DNA from: Asticcacaulis biprosthecium C19
GTDB taxonomy: Bacteria > Pseudomonadota > Alphaproteobacteria > Caulobacterales > Caulobacteraceae
Direction: 5' to 3'
NCBI RefSeq assembly: GCF_000204015.1
Contig: NZ_GL883079.1
Span: forward strand, 635,572-679,496
DNA length: 43,925 nt
The translations under genes were made by a program, and so were the position numbers. Below are positions 33,426 through 41,655 of this stretch, piece after piece; position 1 is the first letter of the stretch; each line of letters begins with the position of its first letter. The notes under the pieces were generated by a model. It did no database searches. It had not been told where the DNA came from and worked only from the letters and a program-made list of their open reading frames with translations.

Positions 33426-34585
33426 GGTTCCATCCCGGGATCCAGGTAGGCATTGTTCGACTCACGTACCTTGGCCGCCGCGTCATCATACAGGAATGGC
33501 AGGAAGGCGTAGCGCCGTCCTTTGGTGATCTTCGACACCGCATGCAGCAGGGCACAACCAAACACGACGGCACCGCCGACCGGCGGCTTGAAGCTGCGCG
33601 GGCCATATTCCGGGAAGCTCAACTCGCCGCCCTCGAACTCTTCGTTCAGATTGATCGAGACGGCAAAACGACGGTGTGCCGTGCCTTTGGTGACGTTGTC
33701 ACGATGAGGACGGAAATGGCCGCCATCCTCTTCGGTGTAGCAGCCGACAATATAGCGCTCCATCCGTGTGGCGTCGAAATTGTGGATTTTCCTGACCTCG
33801 GGCACGATGCGGCGAATGACACGCGCCTGCAGTTGCTTGATCAGTTCGCGATCCTCGATGGTGACGTCGCGGCGGCGTTTGAAGCTGTGATCGTGGACCG
33901 GCTTGGTGACGCCGTCAATCTCGCGCATGACGCCGCTCTCCTCGTGGTCACCGGCCTCATAGATCCCAATCAGCTTGCGGCAAAATTCCGGTTCGAAGAC
34001 GCGCGGGAGATAAAGGACCGGCGCCATGATCTCAACGCCGGCAAAACGTTCCGGCGCCGGCAGGGCGTCAAGCAGATCGAAAATGGCCTGCAGGTTGCTG
34101 CCATCGTTTTGGAACGGAAATACCTTCATCACGCGCAGAGTCGGATCCAGCAGCAGCCAGAAACGGCGATAGGCCAAAGGCCCTGACGTCGGCAGGGCGC
34201 CATACAGGCGCGAGACATTACCGTCGAAATCCCAGAAATGTCGCTGGCCCGGCATATACTCCTTCAGCCGGTCCTGCTCGCGATCCTGCGGATCGACACT
34301 GATGCCGAAGAAACATATTTTGGTGTCATCAAACAGCCGACGGTTGGCCATGACGGCGGTCAGGGCGTTCTGCACCATCGGATCCCCTGCGGTGCCGAAA
34401 AAGCCCATAAGGACATAGCGTCCGCCGACCGACGAGAAGGCATAGTTGGGGTGGCTTGTGCTGACCTGGTGAAACCAGGGCGCCGGGTCCCCTGCCGAGA
34501 GGTTGCGATATGCCGGACGTGACGGCGCCACCTCGGCGATGGTGTCGTTGACGTCTTGCTCGGCGGTTTCGGATTGTGCAGTCAT
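33413..34585 (-). CDS. Fusion of a cysteine-less peroxiredoxin-like domain with a prolyl-hydroxylase-type 2OG-Fe(II) oxygenase
   Basis: The protein has 390 residues. Residues about 30-175 look like an AhpC/peroxiredoxin fold (GDPAPWFHQVS, VLMGFFGTAGD, FFGISVDPQDR). Where the peroxidatic Cys should be the sequence reads GTAGDPMVQ, so no peroxidase activity is expected. Residues about 185-370 form a 2-oxoglutarate dioxygenase: the HxD iron ligands are His294 and Asp296 (FRPHRDN), the distal His is 348 (CALLHAV), and Arg357 or Arg358 should bind 2-oxoglutarate. Such enzymes hydroxylate proteins or small molecules. No signal peptide is visible. It lies 31 bases behind the universal-stress gene and is convergent with the second FlmG-like gene. 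Confidence 0.8.
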   Translation of the reverse strand: MTAQSETAEQDVNDTIAEVAPSRPAYRNLSAGDPAPWFHQVSTSHPNYAFSSVGGRYVLMGFFGTAGDPMVQNALTAVMANRRLFDDTKICFFGISVDPQDREQDRLKEYMPGQRHFWDFDGNVSRLYGALPTSGPLAYRRFWLLLDPTLRVMKVFPFQNDGSNLQAIFDLLDALPAPERFAGVEIMAPVLYLPRVFEPEFCRKLIGIYEAGDHEESGVMREIDGVTKPVHDHSFKRRRDVTIEDRELIKQLQARVIRRIVPEVRKIHNFDATRMERYIVGCYTEEDGGHFRPHRDNVTKGTAHRRFAVSINLNEEFEGGELSFPEYGPRSFKPPVGGAVVFGCALLHAVSKITKGRRYAFLPFLYDDAAAKVRESNNAYLDPGMEPYKA

Positions 34586-34616
34586 CCCGCGAAATTAGCT
34601 GGCTTTTTTCAACGCA

Positions 34617-35441
34617 TCAATGTGCCATGTAAAGGTTCAGCAAAGTGTTGTGCAAAAGGGCGCGCGTCGTGCCGCCAAAAGCAAATTCGCGCAACCGCGA
34701 GCGCCCAAAGGCGCCTGCCACCATATAGCTGGCGCCATGGCGTTCATTGGCCTCCAACAGCAAGGGCACGATATCGCCCTTGGGCAACGGGTCGATCTCG
34801 GACTCTATTCCATGGGCGGCATAGTAGTCGGCCAGGCGGCCCAGATCTGCGGGGCTGTCACCGACCGGCGCACCAATAATGACCACCCTCCCCGCCTTTT
34901 TCAACAACGGGGCTGCCCGGCGCGCCGCCCGCGAAGACGGTTCCTTGCCGTCCCAGGCCACCAGGGCCGTACCATTCAGATCCAGCGGTTTGCGGGCGAT
35001 AAACACCCCTGCCCGCTCCTCCATCAGCACCTGCTGAAAGGCCTCGGACAGCAATCCCTGCCCCTTGGCGCTGGTTTCGCCGAAGACCACGAGGTCGGAC
35101 AGGCGGGTTTCCAGAGCCAGGTCTTGCCACACCGGCGAATGCAGCACGGTGAAAGTCTTTGCGTCGTAATCGACGGTGTCGAAGTGCGACCGGGCGGTCG
35201 CTTCGGACTCTTCAGCGGCGACTTTAAGGCTGTCAATGGTTGACATCTGGACCGTCCCCATGAAGCCCTCACCCAGCCAGGGCGCCAGTTCCGCCGGGTC
35301 GGGCGGTGCAAACAGCACATTCAGCCGGGCGCCGAAGCTCGCTGCGATCTGGGCACCCAATTGCAGGACGGTCGTTTCGGTCGCCGCGCCACTGACCGGT
35401 ACGCTGATACGCGACCAGGCCTGGGATTTGGAAACGGTCAT
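34617..35441 (-). CDS. Universal stress protein (tandem UspA-type domains)
   Basis: This is a 274-residue protein. The ATG at 35441 has GGAGG 6 bases upstream; a much longer in-frame extension lacks support. The first half begins ISVPVSGAATETTVLQLGAQ, and the second half begins GTALVAWDGKEPSSRAARRA and ends in the Usp pattern GAFGRSRLREFAFGGTTRAL, a G-x-GRSRL nucleotide-binding loop variant. Proteins of this kind bind ATP or AMP and help survival under stress, but the exact role differs. It is divergent from the HD phosphohydrolase gene and probably cotranscribed with the oxygenase fusion. Confidence 0.83.
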   Translation of the reverse strand: MTVSKSQAWSRISVPVSGAATETTVLQLGAQIAASFGARLNVLFAPPDPAELAPWLGEGFMGTVQMSTIDSLKVAAEESEATARSHFDTVDYDAKTFTVLHSPVWQDLALETRLSDLVVFGETSAKGQGLLSEAFQQVLMEERAGVFIARKPLDLNGTALVAWDGKEPSSRAARRAAPLLKKAGRVVIIGAPVGDSPADLGRLADYYAAHGIESEIDPLPKGDIVPLLLEANERHGASYMVAGAFGRSRLREFAFGGTTRALLHNTLLNLYMAH

Positions 35442-35547
35442 CGGGGCCTCCGTTTTTTGTGCATAGAGAAGAATCAGACCGCGACGGCGGTCATGGCCCG
35501 CACTATACATGTCTGCCTGTAAAATCCCCATGTGACACAGAGCGCTT

Positions 35548-36180
35548 ATGGCCGTTCGACAACGCAAAATCGCCAGATCTCCTTCGCGCGACACCGCACC
35601 GCGGGCCTGGCAGCGCATGCTGTCCGGCCGCCGGCTGGACCTGCTGGACCCGCATGCCATCGATATCGAAATCGACGACATCGCCCTGGGCCTGTCACGG
35701 GTGGCGCGGTGGAATGGCCAGACTCTGGGCGAGCACGGTTTTTCCGTTGCCCAGCACAGCCTTATCGTCGAGGATATCTGCGGCCACATCGACCCGAACA
35801 TCACGGTGCCTCACCGCTTGATGGCCCTGCTTCACGACGCCCCGGAATATGTCATCGGCGATATGATTTCGCCGTTCAAGGCGGCGCTGGGCCTGGATTA
35901 CAAACGCTTCGAAGCCCATCTGGAGCAGGCAATCCATGTCCGCTTCGGCCTGCCTGCCCTGATGCCGGCAGCGGTCAAGAAGCTGATCAAACAGGCCGAC
36001 CACGCCTGTGCCTATTTCGAGGCGACGCAACTGGCCGGGTTCAGCGACACCGAAGCGCGACAATATTTCGGTGAACCACCCGACGGCTATATCCTGCGAC
36101 TGGAGCCCTTGCCGTCGAAGGCGGCGTCGGAGGCCTTCGTTGCGCGTTTCGACACCCTGATCCGTCAGATGAAGGCATAG
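35548..36180 (+). CDS. HD-domain phosphohydrolase (YfbR-like)
   Basis: The protein has 210 residues. The metal-binding HD signature is visible: His70 (SVAQHSLIV), His96-Asp97 (LLHDAPEYVIGD) and a later Asp in KQADHACAYFEA. The HDAPE motif is typical of YfbR/YfdR nucleotidases that dephosphorylate deoxynucleoside monophosphates. No SpoT or GGDEF domain is attached. It is followed after 4 bases by the Nudix-type regulator, so the two form an operon; the pairing suggests a role in nucleotide or NAD balance. Confidence 0.83.
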   Translation: MAVRQRKIARSPSRDTAPRAWQRMLSGRRLDLLDPHAIDIEIDDIALGLSRVARWNGQTLGEHGFSVAQHSLIVEDICGHIDPNITVPHRLMALLHDAPEYVIGDMISPFKAALGLDYKRFEAHLEQAIHVRFGLPALMPAAVKKLIKQADHACAYFEATQLAGFSDTEARQYFGEPPDGYILRLEPLPSKAASEAFVARFDTLIRQMKA

Positions 36181-36184
36181 CGAT

Positions 36185-37090
36185 ATGGGCCTGGCGATCG
36201 AGCTGTCGGCCGTGGTGGTAACCGTCCGAGCCAACGAAGCCATGGTGCTGTGCCTCAATCTGCCGGCCAGCGCGACGGTCACCCGGGCGCTGCCGTCGGG
36301 TCCGTTCGCGCCGCAAAGCCACCGCACCTTCGACCTGGCCCTGCGCGCCTTCGTCCGTGAGCAGACCGGGTTCGATCTCGGCTATGTCGAGCAGCTTTAC
36401 AGTTTCGGCGACGAGGGCCGCGAAACCATGGCGGTCGACGGCGCCGATCGAGTCATTTCGATCGGCTATCTGGCCCTGACGCCGGGCGGCGACTTCAAGG
36501 GCCGCATCAATGCCGACTGGGTGCCGTTTCATCGCTTCTTTCCGTGGGAAGACTGGCGCAACGGCGAGGTCAATCCGGCGCTGGACGCCCTGCGGCCGGC
36601 CATGGAGGCATGGGCCGATACCGATCTGCGCCGCAGCCGTGTCGCGACCCTGTTTCCGGCCGATTTCGACAACTGGAACGAGGAACGCGTGCTCGACCGC
36701 TACGAGTTGCTGTACGAGGCTGGCTTGATTGCAGAGGCCGAACGTGACGGGCTGGCGGCGCACAGCGGCGAACCGATGGCATCGGACCATCGCCGCATCC
36801 TGGCCACCGCATTGTCGCGGCTGCGCGGCAAGGTGAAGTACCGACCGGTGATATTTGAGCTGATGCCGGAACGATTCACCCTGCTGGAACTTCAGAAGTC
36901 TTTGGAGGCCCTGACAGGCATAAAACTCCACAAGCAAAACTTCAGGCGCGCGCTGGAACGCACGGGATTCGTTGAACCTTTGGGTGTTATGCGTGAAGAC
37001 ACTGGCGGCCGCCCGGCAGAACTCTATCGCTATGATCGCGACCGCTTCCGTTTCAGCCCGTCATCCGGGCTGAGCCTGCCACGTGCTTAG
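36185..37090 (+). CDS. NrtR-like regulator: inactive Nudix domain plus winged helix
   Basis: This is a 301-residue protein. Residues about 1-180 show a Nudix fold whose catalytic box is degraded: the stretch RAFVREQTGFDLG keeps RE-x-TG but lacks the upstream G-x5-E and has Ala and Arg where acidic residues are needed. The C-terminal part (about 215-290) has the winged-helix pattern FTLLELQKSLEALTGIKLHK with NFRRALERTGFVEP, as in NrtR regulators of NAD synthesis that sense ADP-ribose. DNA-binding repression is therefore likely, and hydrolysis unlikely. It shares an operon with the HD phosphohydrolase. Its target genes are not visible in this window. Confidence 0.8.
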   Translation: MGLAIELSAVVVTVRANEAMVLCLNLPASATVTRALPSGPFAPQSHRTFDLALRAFVREQTGFDLGYVEQLYSFGDEGRETMAVDGADRVISIGYLALTPGGDFKGRINADWVPFHRFFPWEDWRNGEVNPALDALRPAMEAWADTDLRRSRVATLFPADFDNWNEERVLDRYELLYEAGLIAEAERDGLAAHSGEPMASDHRRILATALSRLRGKVKYRPVIFELMPERFTLLELQKSLEALTGIKLHKQNFRRALERTGFVEPLGVMREDTGGRPAELYRYDRDRFRFSPSSGLSLPRA

Positions 37091-37175
37091 AGCGCGTTTC
37101 GATCCGGCAGAATCGGATCGGCGCTTTGAGGTTTTGTTTTGACGCGCTTGTTCTTCCGAAACTAACGGCACACGA
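37091..37175 (+). repeat. Remnant of an alphaproteobacterial interspersed intergenic repeat
   Basis: The segment starts AGCGCGTTTCGATCCG and contains the inverted repeat CGATCCG (37100-37106) / CGGATCG (37114-37120). It is followed by a GGTTTTGTTTTGACGCG stretch. This layout is like the short palindromic repeats found between genes across alphaproteobacteria (from memory). It directly follows the NrtR-like stop and may also act as its transcription end. Confidence 0.5.
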
Positions 37176-37177
37176 CT

Positions 37178-37837
37178 CTAGTGAAGACGGGCCAAGCGTG
37201 CAGCCTGAGACATCCAGTTTTCACGCGCAATTCGCCGCGATGTCGGCAGGCGGTTGGCAACCCAGGCCACATGCTCCGGCGACCAGCCGGCAATTTGCCA
37301 GAAATGGAAGATACCCAGAGAATTCAACTGTTGCTGCTGATCGGCCGTAATGCCGGAAATCACGGTCAAATCGTCCACAGGCCCTTGTGGCGCCGGCAAA
37401 CGCACCGGCTCCAGGCCCGAACCGGCCTGCTGAACCGCGGCCTCGACGCTTTCGGGTGTCATCGCGGCCAGGCTGGAAACCCGGCGCACGGCGCCGAAAT
37501 CATCAACCTGATGCAGGGCCATAAGGTTTTGCACCATGGCGCTATGCGTCACCTGCTGCGGCAGCGGATTGATCGGCATATAGGGCGAACGATCGGGCTC
37601 GGGCGCCTTGACCACGCCCGAAGTAAAGGCTTCGGCTGCGGCATCGAGATAGGTCACCGGTTGCGGCCGCGCCGGAGCCGGTTGCTCGACGACGGGCTCA
37701 GGCACCGACCAGTCGACGACTTCGTAGGAACGGATCGCGCGCGACTTGCGCTTACCGGCGGCCAGCCAGCCAATCACCGCGAAAACGGCAAATACACCAA
37801 CCAGGAACAGGACCGATTGCAGGACAAGCGAAGGCAT
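37178..37837 (-). CDS. Membrane-anchored protein with C-terminal helix-hairpin-helix domain
   Basis: The 219-residue protein starts MPSLVLQSVLFLVGVFAVFA, one membrane segment followed by a basic stretch (GKRKSRAIR). A Pro-rich linker runs to about residue 150. The last 70 residues (DDLTVISGITADQQQQLNSL and on to FWQIAGWSPEHVAWVANRL) have the helix-hairpin-helix pattern often found at the end of alphaproteobacterial membrane proteins. The usual glycine hairpin is GIT here. It follows the 30-residue ORF by one base and the OmpA-like gene upstream, so all three form one operon. Function unknown. Confidence 0.75.
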   Translation of the reverse strand: MPSLVLQSVLFLVGVFAVFAVIGWLAAGKRKSRAIRSYEVVDWSVPEPVVEQPAPARPQPVTYLDAAAEAFTSGVVKAPEPDRSPYMPINPLPQQVTHSAMVQNLMALHQVDDFGAVRRVSSLAAMTPESVEAAVQQAGSGLEPVRLPAPQGPVDDLTVISGITADQQQQLNSLGIFHFWQIAGWSPEHVAWVANRLPTSRRIARENWMSQAARLARLH

Positions 37838-37838
37838 A

Positions 37839-37931
37839 TCAACTCACCTTACGCGCAATGAAGCCGGTCGCCAGCCCCAGAAAGGCCGCGCCCAGCAGCA
37901 GAAAGCGCAATTCAAACAACAGATGCAGCAT
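37839..37931 (-). CDS. 30-residue single-pass membrane microprotein
   Basis: The reading frame from the ATG at 37931 to the TGA at 37839-37841 encodes MLHLLFELRFLLLGAAFLGL followed by ATGFIARKVS. GGGAG lies about 4 bases before the ATG. It fills the gap between the OmpA-like gene (stop at 37941) and the HhH membrane gene (ATG at 37837), and its stop is one base before the latter start, so it looks translationally coupled to both. The hydrophobic stretch could span the membrane once, ending in a basic tail. The case rests on ribosome binding site, spacing and composition. Confidence 0.6.
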   Translation of the reverse strand: MLHLLFELRFLLLGAAFLGLATGFIARKVS

Positions 37932-37940
37932 TTTGCTCCC

Positions 37941-38756
37941 CTAGCCCGCAGTCGCGCGGATAACAATACGGCGATTGGCCGCACGCCCTTCGGGCGTCGC
38001 ATTGTCAGCAACCGGTGCGGCTCCGCCCATACCCTGAACCTGAATGCGGCCGGCATCGACGCCGCGCTTGACCAGGCCATCGGCGGCGGTCTGTGCCCGC
38101 GCCAGCGAAATCAGCTGATTGGCCTTGGCGTCACCCGTCGCATCGGTATAGCCGGCAATGATCAGTTTGACGTCGGCCGGACAGTCAGCCACGACCTTCG
38201 AAAGCTCATCCAGCAGCGGTTCGCTGTCGCCGATAAGTTCGTACGTGCCAAAGCGATATTCCAGTCTGCGTTTGCCCATCGCCGCCGAAATCCGGTCGTC
38301 GCACGAGCGGGCGACTTCAATGGCCGCGTCGCGGGCATTGTCACCCGCAACGGCCGGCAGATTGGAATTGGTGGCGACGATGGTCGTCGCCTTCTCGCCC
38401 TTGATCACCTCGGTAGGTAGTTTCAGAGCCGACGGATTGGCCGCAGCCACCTGAACCGGAGTCGCTTCGGTCATCGACAGGAAATGGACCTCGGACACCT
38501 TGCCGTCCAGCTTGGTGACGACCGCCTTGGCCTGTTCCAGATGCGACACGGGATTGGCAACTGTATCGCCGACGCTGAGGGTCACGGTCTGACCCGACAC
38601 CTCGGCGCGAACATCGCTGAACCCGTTGTCGGCCAAGGCCTTGACAACGCTTGCGCGGACGTCGCTTTCGACGCCTGGCAGAGTCTTGTACAACCCGACC
38701 GCGCCCAGCGCGACCAGCCCTGTCAGACCCACGAACCATACGGCCCCGGCTTTCAT
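37941..38756 (-). CDS. OmpA-family peptidoglycan-binding protein with BON-like domain
   Basis: The protein has 271 residues. An N-terminal membrane segment (KAGAVWFVGLTGLVALGAVG) is followed by a BON-like module (about 30-95; RASVVKALADNGFSDVRAEV, VTLSVGDTVAN). The C-terminal OmpA domain (about 155-270) has IIAGYTDATGDAKANQLISL and a terminal RAANRRIVI. The usual GHTD is GYTD here, and the RRI Arg that contacts diaminopimelate is present. Such proteins tie membranes to peptidoglycan. It is first in an operon with the microprotein and the HhH protein. Confidence 0.85.
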   Translation of the reverse strand: MKAGAVWFVGLTGLVALGAVGLYKTLPGVESDVRASVVKALADNGFSDVRAEVSGQTVTLSVGDTVANPVSHLEQAKAVVTKLDGKVSEVHFLSMTEATPVQVAAANPSALKLPTEVIKGEKATTIVATNSNLPAVAGDNARDAAIEVARSCDDRISAAMGKRRLEYRFGTYELIGDSEPLLDELSKVVADCPADVKLIIAGYTDATGDAKANQLISLARAQTAADGLVKRGVDAGRIQVQGMGGAAPVADNATPEGRAANRRIVIRATAG

Positions 38757-38858
38757 GCAAGCACCCCAATCGTTGTTTTGTTAACTAAAGGTTATCGCGT
38801 TTGACCGAGGTCGGCAACCAGCCAAAACAACCCGTGAGGGACAAATATCAACGAGGCG

Positions 38859-38887
38859 GCCGGGTGTGGCGCAATTGCCCACCCGGC
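38859..38887 (-). terminator. Hairpin downstream of ppdK
   Basis: GCCGGGTG (38859-38866) and CACCCGGC (38880-38887) form an 8-bp stem with a 13-base loop that can pair further. It starts 8 bases after the ppdK stop and has no T-run. Confidence 0.45.
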
Positions 38888-38895
38888 AGCTTCGC

Positions 38896-41565
38896 TTATT
38901 GACTGTTAGCCGCAATCGCAGCCTGTGCCGCCGCCAGACGCGCCACCGGGACGCGATAGGGTGAGCACGAGACATAGGCCAGGCCGACCTTGTGGCAGAA
39001 GGCGATGGAGGCCGGGTCGCCGCCATGCTCGCCGCACAGGCCCAGCTTGATGTCGGGACGGGTGGCCTTGCCCTTTGCGACCGCCATCTCGATCAGGGCG
39101 CCAACGCCGTCCTGGTCCAGGCTGACGAAGGGGTCCTTTTCGAAAATCCCTTTTTCGATATAGGGGTTAAGGAACCGGCCCGAGTCATCGCGCGAGATTC
39201 CGAACGTCGTCTGAGTCAGGTCGTTGGTGCCGAATGAGAAGAATTCGGCCGTTTCCGCCAGCCGGTTCGCCATCAGAGCGGCACGCGGCAACTCGATCAT
39301 CGTGCCGACCTTGTAGGCCAGGGTCTTGCCGCGGGCGGCGAACACTATCTTGGCGACGTCGTGCGTCAGCGCCGACAGCTTGGCCATTTCTTCCTGGGTC
39401 GCGACCAGCGGGTGCATGATCTCGGGGTGCGGGTCACCGCCACCTTCCAGCACGTCGACCGCCGCGTTGAACAAGGCGTTGAGCTGACTTTCGTAGATTT
39501 CCGGGAAGGTGATGCCCAGACGGCAACCGCGCCAGCCCAGCATGGGGTTGGTTTCGGACAATTCCTTGGTGCGCTTGTACAGCTTGTCGGCGCCGATGCC
39601 GGAGGTTTCGGCGACGTGGGCGATGTCCTCTTCGGTATGCGGCAGGAACTCGTGCAGCGGCGGATCCAGCAGGCGGATGGTCACCGGCAGACCGTCCATG
39701 ATCTGGAACAGTTCGGTGAAGTCCTTGCGCTGCATCGGTTCGATCTTGGCCAGGGCCTTGCGGCGGCCGGCTTCGTCGTCGGCCAGAATCATCTCACGGA
39801 CGGCTGTGATCCGATCTTCGTCGAAGAACATGTGCTCGGTGCGGCACAGACCGATACCCTTGGCGCCGAAGCCCAGGGCCGTGCGAGCATCGGCCGGGGT
39901 TTCGGCATTCGCGCGGATATCCAGGCGCTTGTAGTCATCGGCCCAGGCCATGATCTGGTGGAAGTCTTCGGAGAAATCCGGCTCGATCATGCGGATCGCG
40001 CCCTTCATGATCTCACCCGTCGAACCGTCCAGCGTGATGATCTCACCATGGCGGTAGGTCTGGCCGCGCGAAGCGAACTCACCGCGTTCGGCATAGATCT
40101 GCATCTCACCGGCGCCGGAAACACAGGGACGGCCCATGCCGCGCGCCACAACGGCGGCGTGCGAGGTCATGCCGCCACGCGCCGTGACAATGGCCTTGGC
40201 CGCATACATGCCCTTGATGTCTTCGGGGCTGGTCTCGTCGCGGACCAGGATGACGTCCTCGCCGGCGGCGGCGTACCGTACCGCGTCTTCGGCCGTGAAG
40301 ACGATCTTGCCCGAGGCCGCGCCGGGCGATGCCGGCAGGCCCTTGGCGATGACGGTCTTGTCCGCCTTGGGGTCCAGCATCGGGTGCAACAGTTGATCCA
40401 GCGTGCCCGGATCAATCCGCATAAGCGCTTCCTGCGGCGTAATCAGGCCTTCCTTGGCCATGTCGACGGCAATTTTCAGTGCCGCTTTAGAGGTCCGCTT
40501 GGCGTTGCGGGTCTGCAGCATGTACAGCTTGCCCTGCTCCACCGTGAACTCGACATCCTGGACATCGCGATAGTGGTTTTCGAGCGTGTCGACCGTCGTC
40601 TTGAACTGGGCGAACACTTCCGGCAGCGATTCTTCCATGGAGAGCGAACGCTCGCCCATGTCTTCGCGCGCCTTCTTGGTCAGCGCCTGGGGGGTGCGGA
40701 TGCCAGCGACGACGTCCTCGCCCTGGGCATTGAGCAGGAACTCGCCGTAGAGGTCGCTGTCACCCGTCGATGGGTTACGGGTAAAGGCCACGCCGGTCGC
40801 CGAGGTGTTGCCCATATTGCCGAACACCATCGACTGGATGTTGACGGCGGTGCCCCAGTCCTCAGGGATGTCGTGCATCTTGCGATAAAACTTGGCGCGG
40901 TCGTTCATCCATGATCCGAACACGGCCCTGATAGCGCCCCACAGCTGGTCCTTCGGATCCTGCGGGAAGTCGCGGCCCAGCTCGGACTTCACCATGGCCT
41001 TGTAGTCGGCGATAATGCGTTCCCAGTCCTTGGCGGTGATGTCGGTGTCGATGGTAACGCCCAGGCGATCCTTGTGATCATCCAGAATGTCCTCAAAGCT
41101 GTGGTGGTTCACGCCCAGCACAACGTTCGAATACATGGTGATGAAGCGGCGGTAGCAGTCCAGCGCAAAGCGGCTGTCGCCGGTCAGAGCCGTCAGGCCT
41201 TCAACGGTGGCATCGTTGAGACCCAAGTTCAGGACCGTGTCCATCATGCCCGGCATCGAAGCGCGGGCGCCGGAGCGTACCGAGACCAGCAGCGGATTGG
41301 CGACATCGCCAAAGCCCTTGGCCGTCGTCTTTTCGAGATGGGCGAGATTGGTTTCGACCTCGTCGACCAGTCCCGCCGGAAGCTCGGAATTGTTCTGGTA
41401 ATAGTGGACGCAGGCTTCGGTCGTGATAGTGAAACCTGCCGGTACCGGCAGGTTCAGCGACGACATCTCCGCCAGATTGGCGCCCTTGCCGCCCAGCAGC
41501 GCCTTCATGGACGCATCGCCGTCGGCCTGACCCGCTTTGAAAGCATAGACCCAGTGCTTAGACAT
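38896..41565 (-). CDS. ppdK: Pyruvate, phosphate dikinase
   Basis: This is an 889-residue enzyme that interconverts pyruvate, ATP and phosphate with phosphoenolpyruvate, AMP and diphosphate. The N-terminal ATP-grasp domain begins KGANLAEMSSLNLPVPAGFT. The swivelling phosphohistidine domain carries GGMTSHAAVVARGMGRP, whose His is the phosphate carrier. The C-terminal PEP/pyruvate barrel ends with KLGLCGEHGGDPASIAFC, containing the catalytic Cys. GAGGGAAA lies upstream of the ATG at 41565; an in-frame ATG six codons earlier is unlikely. In alphaproteobacteria the enzyme often serves gluconeogenesis. It lies behind glyS, with 90 bases between. Confidence 0.96.
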   Translation of the reverse strand: MSKHWVYAFKAGQADGDASMKALLGGKGANLAEMSSLNLPVPAGFTITTEACVHYYQNNSELPAGLVDEVETNLAHLEKTTAKGFGDVANPLLVSVRSGARASMPGMMDTVLNLGLNDATVEGLTALTGDSRFALDCYRRFITMYSNVVLGVNHHSFEDILDDHKDRLGVTIDTDITAKDWERIIADYKAMVKSELGRDFPQDPKDQLWGAIRAVFGSWMNDRAKFYRKMHDIPEDWGTAVNIQSMVFGNMGNTSATGVAFTRNPSTGDSDLYGEFLLNAQGEDVVAGIRTPQALTKKAREDMGERSLSMEESLPEVFAQFKTTVDTLENHYRDVQDVEFTVEQGKLYMLQTRNAKRTSKAALKIAVDMAKEGLITPQEALMRIDPGTLDQLLHPMLDPKADKTVIAKGLPASPGAASGKIVFTAEDAVRYAAAGEDVILVRDETSPEDIKGMYAAKAIVTARGGMTSHAAVVARGMGRPCVSGAGEMQIYAERGEFASRGQTYRHGEIITLDGSTGEIMKGAIRMIEPDFSEDFHQIMAWADDYKRLDIRANAETPADARTALGFGAKGIGLCRTEHMFFDEDRITAVREMILADDEAGRRKALAKIEPMQRKDFTELFQIMDGLPVTIRLLDPPLHEFLPHTEEDIAHVAETSGIGADKLYKRTKELSETNPMLGWRGCRLGITFPEIYESQLNALFNAAVDVLEGGGDPHPEIMHPLVATQEEMAKLSALTHDVAKIVFAARGKTLAYKVGTMIELPRAALMANRLAETAEFFSFGTNDLTQTTFGISRDDSGRFLNPYIEKGIFEKDPFVSLDQDGVGALIEMAVAKGKATRPDIKLGLCGEHGGDPASIAFCHKVGLAYVSCSPYRVPVARLAAAQAAIAANSQ

Positions 41566-41655
41566 GAAACTTTCCCTCTTCATGTTTATTTTTTTTGTTT
41601 TCAGGCACGCATGGAACTATCAGGTTCCATTTAGTTCTTTTGCCGCAACGCCGCG

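Noticed and set aside
39361-40914. 517-codon open frame on the plus strand
   Set aside because: It is antisense to ppdK, with composition expected from the codon bias of that gene.
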